The notes under the pieces are model-generated. The model was not told the origin of the DNA, ran no database searches, and saw nothing but the letters and a program-made list of their open reading frames with translations. From Pseudotabrizicola algicola (GTDB lineage: Bacteria; Pseudomonadota; Alphaproteobacteria; Rhodobacterales; Rhodobacteraceae), in the NCBI RefSeq assembly GCF_010915705.1, contig NZ_JAAIKE010000001.1:868001-932000 (forward strand): a DNA stretch of 64,000 nucleotides. Reading direction: 5' to 3'. Below, in pieces: positions 26,176 to 38,680 of this stretch (the first letter of the stretch is position 1; the number at the start of each line of letters is the position of its first letter). The position numbers and the translations under genes were made by a program.

Positions 26176-26898
26176 ATGCCTGAACCGACAGTGAAACCGA
26201 AAGCCTTCCCTGCCCGAGGCCAGACCTCGACGGGGGAAACTTCGCTGCGCCAGATGGCTTACGAGCGCATCGAGGATTTGCTGAACTGGGGAAAGCTTCG
26301 CCCGGGGCAGATCATATCGCAGCGCGAACTTGTTGAAATGACGGGCGTTACCCTCGGCTCGGTGCGCGAGGCTATCCCGAAGTTCGAAGCCGAGGGCCTG
26401 CTGCACACCGTGCCGCAGCGCGGGCTGATGGTGCCCAGCCTAGACGTGGTCTTTGTGCGCGAGGCCTATCAGATGCGCCGCCTGATCGAACTGGGCGCGG
26501 TGCCTGACATGTGCGAACGGCTCGAAAAATCGCTTGTTCAGGGATGGATCGACCGGCACCTGACCGCGCGGGCGCGGTTGGGCGACGACGGGTCGGACGA
26601 TGTCACCGAGTTTTTGCGGGAGTTTCAGCTTTTTGACTGGGACATGCATAACCAGATGATCAATGCGATGGACAACAAGCTGATTTCCAACGTCTACCGG
26701 GTCACGGCCATCAAGATCAGGATGGCGGCGCAATCACGGGTGCGCGTCACAAGGCAGAACGCGACGCGCGTCATCAGCGAACACCTCGATTTCCTGATGC
26801 CTCTTTTGCGGGGGGAAACCGATGCAACAGCGCAGGCACTGGCGCGCCACCTGACCCAGTCCCTGCGGCTCGCCTTGGGGGAAGCCGTCCAATCCTGA
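26176..26898 (+). CDS. GntR-family transcriptional regulator (FCD type)
   Basis: A 240-residue regulator with an N-terminal winged helix (about residues 30-90; IISQRELVEMTGVTLGSVRE, then the wing GLLHTVPQRGLMV) and a C-terminal helical effector domain ending RHLTQSLRLALGEAVQS. The FCD layout binds organic acids in many members. ATG 26176 is used; a TTG 12 bases upstream is a weaker alternative. It is divergent from the TRAP operon and probably regulates it together with the DapA-type gene. Confidence 0.9.
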   Translation: MPEPTVKPKAFPARGQTSTGETSLRQMAYERIEDLLNWGKLRPGQIISQRELVEMTGVTLGSVREAIPKFEAEGLLHTVPQRGLMVPSLDVVFVREAYQMRRLIELGAVPDMCERLEKSLVQGWIDRHLTARARLGDDGSDDVTEFLREFQLFDWDMHNQMINAMDNKLISNVYRVTAIKIRMAAQSRVRVTRQNATRVISEHLDFLMPLLRGETDATAQALARHLTQSLRLALGEAVQS

Positions 26899-26941
26899 TC
26901 GCCGCCACGCCAGTTCGGGGGACAAAAGCCGGAGCGCTATT

Positions 26942-27598
26942 TCAGCCGGAAAAGCGCAGGTTGCCGATGCGGGCCTTGATCCGCGTCTTGGTATCGTCTG
27001 AATCGGCGCTGACCGCGACACCGATCAGGGCAAGATCATCGCGGCCATAGACCCGCGCCAGATCGGCGCGCAGGTTCACGCTTTCCCTGTGCTGGCCGAC
27101 CCCTGCCGGACGCAGCACGATCGTCCGTCCGCGCGCGCCAAGATAGGGGCTCGGCACGGTCGCCCCCCTGTCGTGCGCACCGCCCCAGACATACATCAGC
27201 ACCCTGATATCGGGGTTCTCCAGCAGTTTGCGGATGCCCATGCCCTGCGCCGCCCGCGCAACATCCGGCGGCGCGAATATGGTGTAGAGCGACAAGTTAC
27301 GGTCGTCACCGCCGCGCAGTGACAGGTCCGTCGGCGGAACGCTGACCTCGACGCTCCAGGTCCAGTCGGCGGTGCTGGCCTGCCACGACGCTTGGGGCAC
27401 GGCCGCCCACAGCAGCGAGACAGCGCCGTTCGATTCGACGCCCAGATCGCGGCCACCCTGCCGCCATGTGTTCCCCCCCAGCAGACTGAACCTTTGATGC
27501 GTCCAGCCCGAAAAGGCGATTTCTGCCGCCGACAACGGCCCCGGCGCTGCCGCCGGAAGCATAAGGGCAGCAATGATGATAAAACGCATGGCTTTCAC
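26942..27598 (-). CDS. DUF3047-like exported protein
   Basis: A 218-residue protein with a signal peptide (hydrophobic run, cleavage near GPLSAAEI at residue 25). The mature part has WTWSVEVSVPPTDLSLRGGD, SLYTIFAPPDV, LMYVWGG and a conserved C-terminus LIGVAVSADSDDTKTRIKAR, which I associate with DUF3047, a periplasmic family of unknown function. It is convergent with the GntR gene upstream and separated by 132 bp from the molybdenum enzyme genes, so its link to either is unclear. Confidence 0.72.
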   Translation of the reverse strand: MKAMRFIIIAALMLPAAAPGPLSAAEIAFSGWTHQRFSLLGGNTWRQGGRDLGVESNGAVSLLWAAVPQASWQASTADWTWSVEVSVPPTDLSLRGGDDRNLSLYTIFAPPDVARAAQGMGIRKLLENPDIRVLMYVWGGAHDRGATVPSPYLGARGRTIVLRPAGVGQHRESVNLRADLARVYGRDDLALIGVAVSADSDDTKTRIKARIGNLRFSG

Positions 27599-27730
27599 TT
27601 CGCACGCCCTCCCGATTTGCCATTCGGGACCTATCGCTGCCTGCAGATTTTTCCTTGCACAATCGGGTGAACGCGAAAGCCCGCCACGGCATCCCCGCCG
27701 CCCCGCGCCGCAACCAGACGCGCGGGGTGG

Positions 27731-29935
27731 TCAGCCAAGATCGTCAAGACGATCAAGACCTTCCAGCAGTTTATCCAGCGTCGCTGGCAGGTGGCGCACG
27801 CGGATGCCGGTCGCATCATGGATGGCATTCACGATGCAGGCACCTGCCCCGCAGATGCCAAGCTCGCCGATGCCCTTGGCCTGCATCGGGTTGGCCCAAG
27901 GGTCGCGTTCTTCCAGCAGGTTCACTGAAAGCTGCGGCACATCGGCATTCACCGGCAGATGATATTCGGCAAGGTCATGGTTCACGATATGGCCGTCTCG
28001 GGGATCGTGGATCAACTCTTCCGTCAGCGCCATCCCGATCCCGAAGGTCATGCCGCCAAGGCATTGCGAGCGGGCCGTTTTGGCGTTTAGGATTCGTCCG
28101 GCGGCAAAGCTGCCGTGCATCCGGCGCAATCGTGTCTCGCCCGTAACCGCATTGACCGCAACTTCGGCAAAGAACGCGCCGAACGTGGCCTGCCGGACCG
28201 CCTCTGACGTCTTGCCCTTGTCGATCTCGCCCTCCGCCTGCAACGGCGCGCCAGCCAACACCTGGGCCAAGGGCCGCGCGCGGTTATCGGCAATCGCCAT
28301 GCCGTCCTTGAGCGTGAGGGTGCCTTCGTCACAGCCGCATCGCTCCGCGATGTCTTGGCGGATGCGCTCGCAGGCCAGAAAAACCGAACTGCCCGCCGAG
28401 GACGCGCCCCAGGACCCGCCCGACCCCGCTGACTTCGGCAGATCGGAATCTCCCAGCCGGACCTTCACCCGTGCAGGCGGCAGCCCGAGCATCTCAGCCG
28501 CGATCTGGTTCAGAATGGCATAGGTGCCGGTGCCGATGTCGGTCATGTCCGTTTCAACCAGCGCCGTTCCGTCGGGGTGCAGCGTGACACGCGCCGATGA
28601 TTTGCCGATCATGTTGACCCGCGATGCCGAAGACATGCCGCAGCCGGCAAGCCAGTCGCCCTGCCGTGCGCCACCTTGGGGCCGGTTTTCCCAGCCAAAG
28701 GCCGCAGCGCCATCGTCCAGCGCGGCGCGCAGCATGTGTGACGAAAAGGGCCGGTCCTCGCCCGGGTCGCGTTCGGGAATGTTGCGGCGGCGCAGGTCAA
28801 CCGGATCAATTCCGGCGGCTGTGGCAAGTTCATCCATCGCGATTTCCAGCGCGGTCACACCCACCGCCTCGCCGGGCGCGCGGACCGATCCGGCGCAGGT
28901 GCGGTTGACCCGCGAAATACGATGGCCGATCAGCCGGTTTTCACCACGGTAAAGAAAGGGCGTGGCCTGCGTGACCGGCTCGGAAAAATCTTCGCCCTCA
29001 AGGTTCGAGACAAGCGCCTCATGCCCGATTCCCGTGAGCCGCCCCTCCGCATCGGCGGCAAGGCGGATGTGCTGGCGCGTCTCCGACCGCCGCATTGTGG
29101 CTTCGAACACCTGCTGGCGGCTGAGCGCGACCGCCACCGGCTGCCCAAGCGCCCGCGCCGCAAGCGCAGCCGCCACGGTTTCCGGCGAAATGCCCAGCTT
29201 CGATCCGAAACCGCCCCCGACAAAGGGCGACAGGATGCGCACATGTTCAGGATCGACCCCCAAGGCATCGGCCAGTTCGTTGACGTTGTACTTCAGCATC
29301 TGGCACGAGGCGCGCACCGTCAGCAGATCCCCCTCCCAAGCGGCAATCGCGGCATGCGGCTCCATCGCGGCGCTGTTGTGACCGGGGGTTGTATAGACCG
29401 CGTCAACGCAAAAGGCGGCGCGATCCATGGCGGCGGCCAGATCACCGGCAGATGATTGCTTCTTGTCCGGCACTTCCGCAGTCTCGGCATCCGGCGCAAC
29501 GGACGCGCTTTCTTCGCTATAGCGCAGGGTCACGCTCTGGGCGCCGTGCCGCGCCTGCTCAAAGCGGTCAGCCACCACAAGCGCAACCGGCTGACCAAGA
29601 TAGGCGATGTCGCGGCTGCCCTGCACCGGCGCCTCGTTGGCCGTGCCCTGCGCGGGATTGCGCAGAAAGCGGTCCCCGTGCAGGACGGCCCGCACGCCCG
29701 GCAAGGCTTCGACCGCCTGCGCGTCGATGTGCTCAAGCCTGCCTTTGGCAATTGTCGCGCGCACCATCACGCCGTGCAACATGCCTGCCACCTGCCCGTC
29801 ATGCGCATAGGTGGCGCTGCCTGTCACCTTTTCAGGCCCGTCCGGCCTGTCCATGCCCGTGCCCAGAACGCCCTGCACCATGGCATCAAGGCGATTGCGG
29901 TGGTCGGGTTCGTCCATCTTGTGAAAAGCGGTCAC
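27731..29935 (-). CDS. Molybdenum hydroxylase large (molybdopterin-binding) subunit, PaoC/YagR type
   Basis: A subunit of about 734 residues of the xanthine dehydrogenase family. Motifs: [20 protein letters not shown] in the first Mo domain, the [13 protein letters not shown] stretch, [20 protein letters not shown], and [20 protein letters not shown] near the C-terminus with the catalytic glutamate (GIGE). The frame opens at a TTG (29953), but GTG 29935 overlaps the FAD-subunit stop as GTGA and has GGGAG eight bases upstream, so I use it; ATG 29917 is the alternative. Substrate cannot be read from the sequence: aldehydes or N-heterocycles are both possible. Confidence 0.9.
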   Translation of the reverse strand: MTAFHKMDEPDHRNRLDAMVQGVLGTGMDRPDGPEKVTGSATYAHDGQVAGMLHGVMVRATIAKGRLEHIDAQAVEALPGVRAVLHGDRFLRNPAQGTANEAPVQGSRDIAYLGQPVALVVADRFEQARHGAQSVTLRYSEESASVAPDAETAEVPDKKQSSAGDLAAAMDRAAFCVDAVYTTPGHNSAAMEPHAAIAAWEGDLLTVRASCQMLKYNVNELADALGVDPEHVRILSPFVGGGFGSKLGISPETVAAALAARALGQPVAVALSRQQVFEATMRRSETRQHIRLAADAEGRLTGIGHEALVSNLEGEDFSEPVTQATPFLYRGENRLIGHRISRVNRTCAGSVRAPGEAVGVTALEIAMDELATAAGIDPVDLRRRNIPERDPGEDRPFSSHMLRAALDDGAAAFGWENRPQGGARQGDWLAGCGMSSASRVNMIGKSSARVTLHPDGTALVETDMTDIGTGTYAILNQIAAEMLGLPPARVKVRLGDSDLPKSAGSGGSWGASSAGSSVFLACERIRQDIAERCGCDEGTLTLKDGMAIADNRARPLAQVLAGAPLQAEGEIDKGKTSEAVRQATFGAFFAEVAVNAVTGETRLRRMHGSFAAGRILNAKTARSQCLGGMTFGIGMALTEELIHDPRDGHIVNHDLAEYHLPVNADVPQLSVNLLEERDPWANPMQAKGIGELGICGAGACIVNAIHDATGIRVRHLPATLDKLLEGLDRLDDLG

Positions 29936-30915
29936 TGCGGTATCTCCCGGCAAAGCTCGTTCAGGGTGGCAGTCAGGGTGCGGCGCAGAAGCGGTACCTT
30001 GAAGGCATTGCCCTCTTGTGGCGCAGCACCGTCCAGCAAGACATCCGCCACACGCGCAAAGAGGGCCGCTGACGGCACCTCTCCCACCAGAAGCCTATCG
30101 ACGGCGGGGTCATGCCAGGGCCGCGGTGCGATGCCGCCAAAGGCAAGGCTGGCATCGGCGATCCGGCCCTCAGCAAGCTCTATCCGCGCGGCCACGGACA
30201 CCAGCGCAAAGGCATATGAGGCCCGGTCTCGCACCTTGCGATAGGTTTGCCGCCCCCCTGCCGGTGGTGGCAACACCACCTTGGCGATCAGATCGCCGGG
30301 CTGGAGAACCGTTTCGATATGAGGTGTGTCCCCCGGCAATCGGTAGAAGTCGCGCAGCCGCAGGCGGCGCGATGCGCCGTCCTTGCCGATGATATCAAGG
30401 CTCGCATCAAGCATGGTCATCGCCACAGCCATATCACTGGGGTGCGTTGCGATGCAGGCATCGCTGCCGCCCAAAATGGCGTGCAACCGCGTTGCTCCGC
30501 CCAAGGCATGACAACCCGACCCCGGTTCGCGCTTGTTGCAGGGCATGGCGCTGTCCTGAAAGTAATAGCACCGCGTCCGCTGCAGCAGGTTTCCGCCCGT
30601 GGTGGCCTTGTTGCGCAACTGGCCACTGGCCCCCGAAAGCAGCGCCTGCGCCAGCACCGGCCAATCACGGCGCACGTCCCGATGCGCGGCGAGATCAGAA
30701 TTGCTGACCAAGGCACCGATGGACAGGCCCCCTTCCGCGCTTTCAATCGTGCGCAGATCAAGGCGGGTGATGTCGATCAAACGCTCTGGTTGCACCACCT
30801 CGCGCTTCATCAGATCCAGCAGGTTGGTGCCGCCCGCGATGATCGTGGCCCCTGCGGCACATGCGGCGACGGCATCCGGCGTGTCTGCCGCGCGCTCGTA
30901 GTGGAAGGACCTCAT
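29932..30915 (-). CDS. Molybdenum hydroxylase FAD subunit with 4Fe-4S motif, PaoB/YagS type
   Basis: A 327-residue FAD-binding subunit: [20 protein letters not shown] near residue 25 and [19 protein letters not shown] near residue 110. The stretch [20 protein letters not shown] provides three closely spaced cysteines, matching the extra [4Fe-4S] cluster that marks PaoB/YagS and 4-hydroxybenzoyl-CoA-reductase-type subunits and is absent from ordinary xanthine dehydrogenases. Its start overlaps the iron-sulphur subunit gene by four bases. It passes electrons between the 2Fe-2S subunit and the acceptor. Confidence 0.91.
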   Translation of the reverse strand: MRSFHYERAADTPDAVAACAAGATIIAGGTNLLDLMKREVVQPERLIDITRLDLRTIESAEGGLSIGALVSNSDLAAHRDVRRDWPVLAQALLSGASGQLRNKATTGGNLLQRTRCYYFQDSAMPCNKREPGSGCHALGGATRLHAILGGSDACIATHPSDMAVAMTMLDASLDIIGKDGASRRLRLRDFYRLPGDTPHIETVLQPGDLIAKVVLPPPAGGRQTYRKVRDRASYAFALVSVAARIELAEGRIADASLAFGGIAPRPWHDPAVDRLLVGEVPSAALFARVADVLLDGAAPQEGNAFKVPLLRRTLTATLNELCREIPQ

Positions 30916-31421
30916 GTCCGGCCTCCCTGCGCCACAGTGCGGATAGCCTCGACGATGTTGGGATAGGCGGCACAGCGGCACAGGTTGCCGCTCATCCGTT
31001 CTGCGATTTCGGCATCCGACAAGGCAATCTCGGCATTCAGATCAGCGCTGACATGGCTTGGCCAGCCCGCCTTGATCTCTTCCAGCATCGCGGTCGCCGA
31101 ACAGATCTGGCCGGGCGTGCAATAGCCGCACTGGAACCCGTCATGCGCAACGAAAGCGCGTTGCAGGGGCGACAGATCGTCCACTGTCCCCAGCCCCTCG
31201 ATGGTGGTCACCTCATTGCCGTCATGCATGCAGGCCAGTGTCAGGCAAGAGTTGATCCGCCGACCGTTCACAATCACGGTGCAGGCACCACATTGGCCAT
31301 GATCGCAGCCCTTTTTGGTTCCCGTCATGCCAAGATGGTTTCGCAGAGCGTCCAGCAAGGTGGTGCGGGTATCCGCATTTAGGTTGTGGCTCTTGCCATT
31401 GATCGTGAGCTTGGTCTGCAT
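30912..31421 (-). CDS. Molybdenum hydroxylase 2Fe-2S subunit, PaoA/YagT type
   Basis: This 169-residue subunit holds both [2Fe-2S] sites: [20 protein letters not shown] near residue 38, and [20 protein letters not shown] plus the later [15 protein letters not shown]. The order 2Fe-2S, FAD, Mo equals paoABC. Unlike E. coli PaoA there is no twin-arginine leader in the chosen frame, so the enzyme is predicted to be cytoplasmic. AAGGAG seven bases before 31421 decides the start; the frame does extend to 31574. Confidence 0.92.
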   Translation of the reverse strand: MQTKLTINGKSHNLNADTRTTLLDALRNHLGMTGTKKGCDHGQCGACTVIVNGRRINSCLTLACMHDGNEVTTIEGLGTVDDLSPLQRAFVAHDGFQCGYCTPGQICSATAMLEEIKAGWPSHVSADLNAEIALSDAEIAERMSGNLCRCAAYPNIVEAIRTVAQGGRT

Positions 31422-31558
31422 CGGCGCGCTCCTTGCCAGCTTCGACATACCCAAGGCGAACGTGCCAGCCGCGATAGTGTTCCGCGCCTGATGTGAGTTG
31501 TCGGAGGGGATGGACGCCCGGTATGCTTCACATATCGCTGCACCGGCGCCGCAGCCGA

Positions 31559-32311
31559 TCATACACCCCACCACCGCAGGGTATGGGCCAGATGCTGACG
31601 GATCGCGGCGACGGCGGCTTCTACGTCGCGCTCTTCAAGGGCCGAGATGATCGCCAGATGTTCCTCCATCGCCGAAACGATCCGATCAGCCAGAAAGGGG
31701 CGCTGGTTCTGGATGATGGCAATCCGGTTGCGGTTGTCGTCATAAATGCGCTGTGCAAGCTTCAGCCCCACTCCTGCGGCCAGCGCATCGTGCAGCGACA
31801 GATCAGTCAGGATCGCGCGACGCTGAACCTCTGGTGTCACATCGGTCAGCGCGGCATCGCGCAGGCGCTCATGATCTTCGCGCAAACGGGCAAAGGGCAA
31901 GATAGCATTGGTCTCGATCAACCGCCGCGCGCCTTCACTGTCCAGAATGGCCCGAAGTTCCAGACATTCGCGTGTCATTTCCGGCCCGGCATCCATCACA
32001 ACCACGCCGCGCTTTGGCAGCACGCTTACGAGCCCGCCCGCCTCTGCCAGTTTGACTGCCTCGCGCACTGCGGCGATGGGCAGACCGAGAATGTCCACCA
32101 GCATCGGCATCGACAAAAAGGCACCGCTGCGGATCTGACCCTCGCGCAGCGCGCCGATCAGCGACTGATGCGCTTGAACGGACAGCGAAACATCGGCGCC
32201 GGCTTTGGCCTCGGTATCTTCGGTCTCTGCCAGTGCCGCTGTCATCTTGCCCGCCTCTACCCCAAGCCGCTGACCATCGATTATTCGGAAAATGCAGAAA
32301 GTCATATCCAC
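31559..32311 (-). CDS. GntR-family transcriptional regulator (FCD type)
   Basis: A 250-residue regulator: winged helix at about residues 45-110 (FLSMPMLVDILGLPIAAVRE, then the wing LVSVLPKRGVVVM) and an FCD helical domain with LTDLSLHDALAAGVGLKLA. ATG 32245 could be the true start, as residues 1-22 are not needed for the fold. It lies between the molybdenum enzyme operon (same strand, 138 bp downstream) and a divergent NCS1 permease, and probably controls one or both. Confidence 0.88.
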   Translation of the reverse strand: MDMTFCIFRIIDGQRLGVEAGKMTAALAETEDTEAKAGADVSLSVQAHQSLIGALREGQIRSGAFLSMPMLVDILGLPIAAVREAVKLAEAGGLVSVLPKRGVVVMDAGPEMTRECLELRAILDSEGARRLIETNAILPFARLREDHERLRDAALTDVTPEVQRRAILTDLSLHDALAAGVGLKLAQRIYDDNRNRIAIIQNQRPFLADRIVSAMEEHLAIISALEERDVEAAVAAIRQHLAHTLRWWGV

Positions 32312-32325
32312 TTTTTCCCTGTATG

Positions 32326-32335
32326 CTTACGTAAG
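32326..32335. promoter_or_regulatory. Perfect palindrome between GntR regulator and NCS1 permease
   Basis: CTTACGTAAG is a perfect 10-bp palindrome 15 bp upstream of the regulator reading frame and 119 bp before the permease start. The TGC...GATA flanks are not symmetrical. Its position suits autoregulation by the GntR protein and control of the permease. Evidence is symmetry and place only. Confidence 0.42.
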
Positions 32336-32453
32336 ATAGTTGGTAACATTTTAGATGCAATACCAGATGCGGCCATCGAAGTTGGAGCATCAGGCATTCG
32401 CAGGGAAAGACCGCGCCGCCCGCATCGCAGCGGTCAAAACGGGAGGGACAAGA

Positions 32454-33878
32454 ATGCATTCCATAACCACTGAAGCGGTAGAAGTGTCCGAAGACGCTCT
32501 GCGCCCCGTGACCGCCGAGGAGAAATCCTGGGGCTGGTTCGCGATTTTCAACGTTTGGGCCAATGATATCCAGTCGCTGTTTGGCTATTCGCTGGTGGCC
32601 TCGCTTTTCATCGCTTACGGGGTGACGGGGTGGACTGCCTTTGCCGCGCTGATCGCGGCGGGGCTGTTCGTGATGTTCATGGTCAACCTATCAGGGGCCG
32701 CGGGCGAGCGTTATGGGATTCCCTACCCGGTCCTTGCCCGCGCCAGCATGGGGACCGAAGGGGCAAAGCTGCCCGCAATCCTGCGGGCGATCGTCGCCGT
32801 CTTCTGGTATGGGGTGCAGGTCTATTTCGCCTCTACCGCGCTGGCGCTGCTGATCCGGTCGCTGACCGGCATCACTGGCGGGCCTGCCTTCATGGGATTG
32901 ACCGGTGTGGATTGGCTGTCCTTCCTTCTGGTCTGGGCCTTTCACATCGTCATCTTCTGGCGCGGCATGGGTTGGGTCGAAAGCTTCCTGAACTTCGCTG
33001 GCCCCTTTGTCTATGCGGTGATGATCGGCCTTGTCGCCGTGCTCTGGGTCAAATCTGACGGTCAGCTCTTGGCGCAGGCGCAAACGATCTTTGCCAATCC
33101 CGAAGCGACCTGGGGTACCGAATTCAAAGGTTTCATCGTCATCTTCGGCACCATGGTTGCCTATTTCGCCGCCGTGATGATCAACTTCAGCGACTTCTCG
33201 CGCTACGCCAAGGACAAGCCCGCCATGGTCAAGGGCAACTTGGTCGGTCTGCCGCTGAACATGATCCTCTTCTCGGCCCTTGCACTTCTGACCACGGCAG
33301 GGGCCGCCGTCGTCTATGGCGAGGCGCTTGTTAACCCGACCGAGATTGTGGAGCGGACAGACAGCGTCTTTCTGGCGGTGATCGCCGCGATCACCTTCTT
33401 CGCGGCAACGGTGGGCATCAACCTTGTCGCCAATTTCATCCCGGCCGTGAACGGCATCGCGAACCTGTCACCCTCCACCATCGGCTTTCGTAAGGCGGGT
33501 CTCATTACCTCGGCCTTCGCGCTGGTGATCGGCGGGTTCTGGACAGGTTTTATCAGCCAGTTCGGCATCAGCGGCTTCGTGAACACCCTTGGCGCCACGC
33601 TGGCACCGCTCTTCGGGATCATGATCGCCGATTACTATCTGATCCGCCGCCAGAAGCTGAACCTCGACGATCTCTACAACCCGGCGCGGGGAACCTACCA
33701 CTATCGCAAGGGGTGGAACGACCATGCCTTGGTGGCCTTTGCGATCGCTGCCGTATTCTCTGTCGCAACGGTCTGGGTGCCGGCGCTCGGTCAGCTTGAA
33801 GGATACGGATGGATCATCGGCGCGGGTCTGGGTGGCGTGATCTATCTGGCACGCGCACGCGGCAAGGTCGCCGTCTGA
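32454..33878 (+). CDS. NCS1-family permease (nucleobase/hydantoin/allantoin-type)
   Basis: A 474-residue membrane protein with about 12 helices. Family features: SWGWFAIFNVWANDIQSLFG near residue 27, ARASMGTEGAKLPAILRAIV and INFSDFSRYAKDKPAMVKG in the middle. NCS1 carriers import cytosine, uracil, hydantoins or allantoin with Na+ or H+. GGGAGGGA before ATG 32454 decides the start against an upstream in-frame ATG. The neighbouring molybdenum hydroxylase suggests, but does not show, use of an N-heterocycle. A rho-independent terminator follows at 33930. Confidence 0.92.
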   Translation: MHSITTEAVEVSEDALRPVTAEEKSWGWFAIFNVWANDIQSLFGYSLVASLFIAYGVTGWTAFAALIAAGLFVMFMVNLSGAAGERYGIPYPVLARASMGTEGAKLPAILRAIVAVFWYGVQVYFASTALALLIRSLTGITGGPAFMGLTGVDWLSFLLVWAFHIVIFWRGMGWVESFLNFAGPFVYAVMIGLVAVLWVKSDGQLLAQAQTIFANPEATWGTEFKGFIVIFGTMVAYFAAVMINFSDFSRYAKDKPAMVKGNLVGLPLNMILFSALALLTTAGAAVVYGEALVNPTEIVERTDSVFLAVIAAITFFAATVGINLVANFIPAVNGIANLSPSTIGFRKAGLITSAFALVIGGFWTGFISQFGISGFVNTLGATLAPLFGIMIADYYLIRRQKLNLDDLYNPARGTYHYRKGWNDHALVAFAIAAVFSVATVWVPALGQLEGYGWIIGAGLGGVIYLARARGKVAV

Positions 33879-33929
33879 ACTTTCCCTGTCGGCCTGAAGG
33901 CATGGCCTTCCGGGCAGACCCAACCAACT

Positions 33930-33962
33930 GGCCCCGATTGCATCAGCATCGGGGCCTTTTTT
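33930..33962 (+). terminator. Rho-independent terminator after the NCS1 permease
   Basis: GGCCCCGAT (33930-33938) and ATCGGGGCC (33948-33956) form a perfect 9-bp stem with a 9-base loop, followed by six T. It lies 52 bp after the permease stop and ends that transcript. The next 740 bp up to the thiC promoter hold only the decayed AlpA-like gene. Confidence 0.9.
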
Positions 33963-34054
33963 CATAGAGGCCGAGGCACCTGTCCTTCCGACGGGCAAGG
34001 CAAGTCATGGTCGCGCCCAGACCGCATTGTTGCAAGCCCCGGACCTCTGGCAGA

Positions 34055-34375
34055 TTATGGCGTGGATCCTCTGTCTAGGCGGCAGCGAGTGCAGTTCGCT
34101 CCGACGCTAACAGCTGCCGGAAACTGACCTTGCCGTTTCCAGCGCTAGATACTGTCGGTGGAGACGTGGTAACCCTTCGCGACCTGATCGACGGTCAGGA
34201 AGATGTTCTCTGGCGAGACATTGGTATTCAAGTAGTAGGCTCTCCTGATGGGGTGGTGGGCAATGTCGCCCACTACCTGCGCCTGTGCGGAGGACATCAG
34301 ACTCTGTCGCTTGGCATTTTCAGGAAAATTCGATTTGCTGAGGATAGCCCTTACATCGAAAAATCCTACCGCCAA
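34055..34375 (-). pseudogene. Decayed AlpA-like DNA-binding regulator (amber codon in the helix-turn-helix)
   Basis: The minus frame from 34375 ends at a TAG (34145-34147) right after FLTVDQVAKGYHVSTDSI. Read through, the same frame goes on as RWKRQGQFPAAVSVGAN and stops at 34055. Together this is the typical AlpA/excisionase-like MerR-type helix-turn-helix: helix LTVDQVAKGYHVS, then TDSI-W-RWK, then FP..VSVG. The amber sits exactly where tryptophan is expected, so TGG to TAG is the likely mutation; the C-terminal end also looks degraded (CTRCRL). Such small regulators belong to phages and integrative elements, so this may be a relic of an excised element. The rest of 33963-34680 shows nothing else I can support. 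Confidence 0.68.
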
Positions 34376-34680
34376 CAGGATGTTGGCCTCTGTGATGATC
34401 TCACTTGGATGCCGGCAGAAATATCAAAGTAAACCAATACTTTAAGGGCATATGGCGGAGGGGATGGGCCTGACGTCGAACCTTCTCCACCAATAAGATA
34501 CTGATATAGTTATCTTTTTTGAAATCATTTGTTCCGGCTGTGCCTCAACATCCCGAGTTTGGCACATCGCGATGCGTAGGGGGAGAGCGGGATCCACCCC
34601 AGCCCCGATACAGATGAGCGTGAGTCGGATACGCAGCTGCGGAAGAAAATTCTTCCCCCAAATTGGCCGGTTAGCAGCTG

Positions 34681-34709
34681 TTGACGCGGGCCGAGCACGC
34701 GTCTAAGCT
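34681..34709 (+). promoter_or_regulatory. Promoter of the thi operon
   Basis: TTGACG (34681-34686) and TAAGCT (34704-34709) are spaced by 17 bp, placing the expected transcription start at about 34716, just before the TPP riboswitch begins. Position relative to the riboswitch is the strongest support. Confidence 0.6.
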
Positions 34710-34717
34710 TTCCAAAC

Positions 34718-37695
<2,978 letters not shown>

Positions 37696-37706
<11 letters not shown>

Positions 37707-37893
37707 CCTGAACGGAGCGGCAACCGAGATCGTCGCCCGCACCCTTGCCGATGCGCTCGCCGAACTCGGCTACGGCGGTAATGCGCTGGCGACCGCACTG
37801 AACGGCCAGTTCGTTCCTGCCGCCCTGCGTGCCGATACTCCGCTTCGGGACGGTGACCGGGTCGAGGTGCTCGCCCCGATGCAGGGAGGCTGA
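37696..37893 (+). CDS. thiS: Sulphur carrier protein ThiS
   Basis: A 65-residue ubiquitin-fold protein ending in GG ([12 protein letters not shown]), the tail that is adenylated by ThiF and thiocarboxylated to give sulphur to ThiG. The internal [20 protein letters not shown] is typical. It overlaps thiO and is followed after one base by thiG. Confidence 0.95.
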
Positions 37894-37894
37894 G

Positions 37895-38680
37895 ATGCGG
37901 CTTTACGACGTGGACCTTGGCTCGCGCCTCCTGCTTGGCACGGCGCAATATCCCTCGCCGCAGGTGCTGACCGATGCCATTGCCGCCTCGGGCTGCGAGG
38001 TGATCACGGTGTCGCTGCGGCGGGAAAGTGTTGGGGTGGCGGGCACAAACGGCTTCTGGCCGCTGGTGCAGGCTACCGGCGCGCGCATCCTGCCCAACAC
38101 CGCCGGATGCCATTCGGCGCAAGAGGCGGTCACCACCGCCCGGATGGCCCGTGAGGTGTTCGGCACCGACTGGATCAAGCTTGAGGTGATCGGCAATGCC
38201 GACACGCTGCAACCCGATCCTTTCGCGCTGGTCGAGGCGGCGCGGATACTTTGTGCCGAGGGTTTCGAGGTCTTTCCCTACACTACCGAGGATCTGATCG
38301 TCGCCGAACGCCTGCTGGACGCCGGGTGCCGGGTGCTGATGCCCTGGGGCGCGCCGATCGGCTCGGGCCGGGGCCTGCGCCAGCCCGATGCGCTGGCCTC
38401 GATGCGAGGCTATTTTCCCGATGTACCGCTGATCGTCGATGCCGGGATCGGCGCGCCCAGCCAGGCTGCACAAGCGATGGAACTGGGGTTCGACGCGGTG
38501 CTTCTGAACACCGCCGTTGCCAGGGCGGGCGATCCGGTAGCCATGGCTCGGGCCTTCGGGCAGGCGGTGGCGGCGGGGCGGCTGGCCCATGAGGCCGGGC
38601 TGATGCCGCCGCGCGACATGGCGGTACCTTCGACCCCGGTACTCGGGATGGCCGATCTGCGTCCCGGGGGGCTGGCATGA
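37895..38680 (+). CDS. thiG: Thiazole synthase ThiG
   Basis: A 261-residue TIM barrel that condenses deoxyxylulose phosphate, dehydroglycine and ThiS thiocarboxylate into the thiazole. The Schiff-base lysine is in [20 protein letters not shown]; other family segments are [33 protein letters not shown] and [20 protein letters not shown] with the [14 protein letters not shown] tail. GGGAGG lies just upstream. The stop overlaps thiE by four bases. Confidence 0.96.
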   Translation: MRLYDVDLGSRLLLGTAQYPSPQVLTDAIAASGCEVITVSLRRESVGVAGTNGFWPLVQATGARILPNTAGCHSAQEAVTTARMAREVFGTDWIKLEVIGNADTLQPDPFALVEAARILCAEGFEVFPYTTEDLIVAERLLDAGCRVLMPWGAPIGSGRGLRQPDALASMRGYFPDVPLIVDAGIGAPSQAAQAMELGFDAVLLNTAVARAGDPVAMARAFGQAVAAGRLAHEAGLMPPRDMAVPSTPVLGMADLRPGGLA

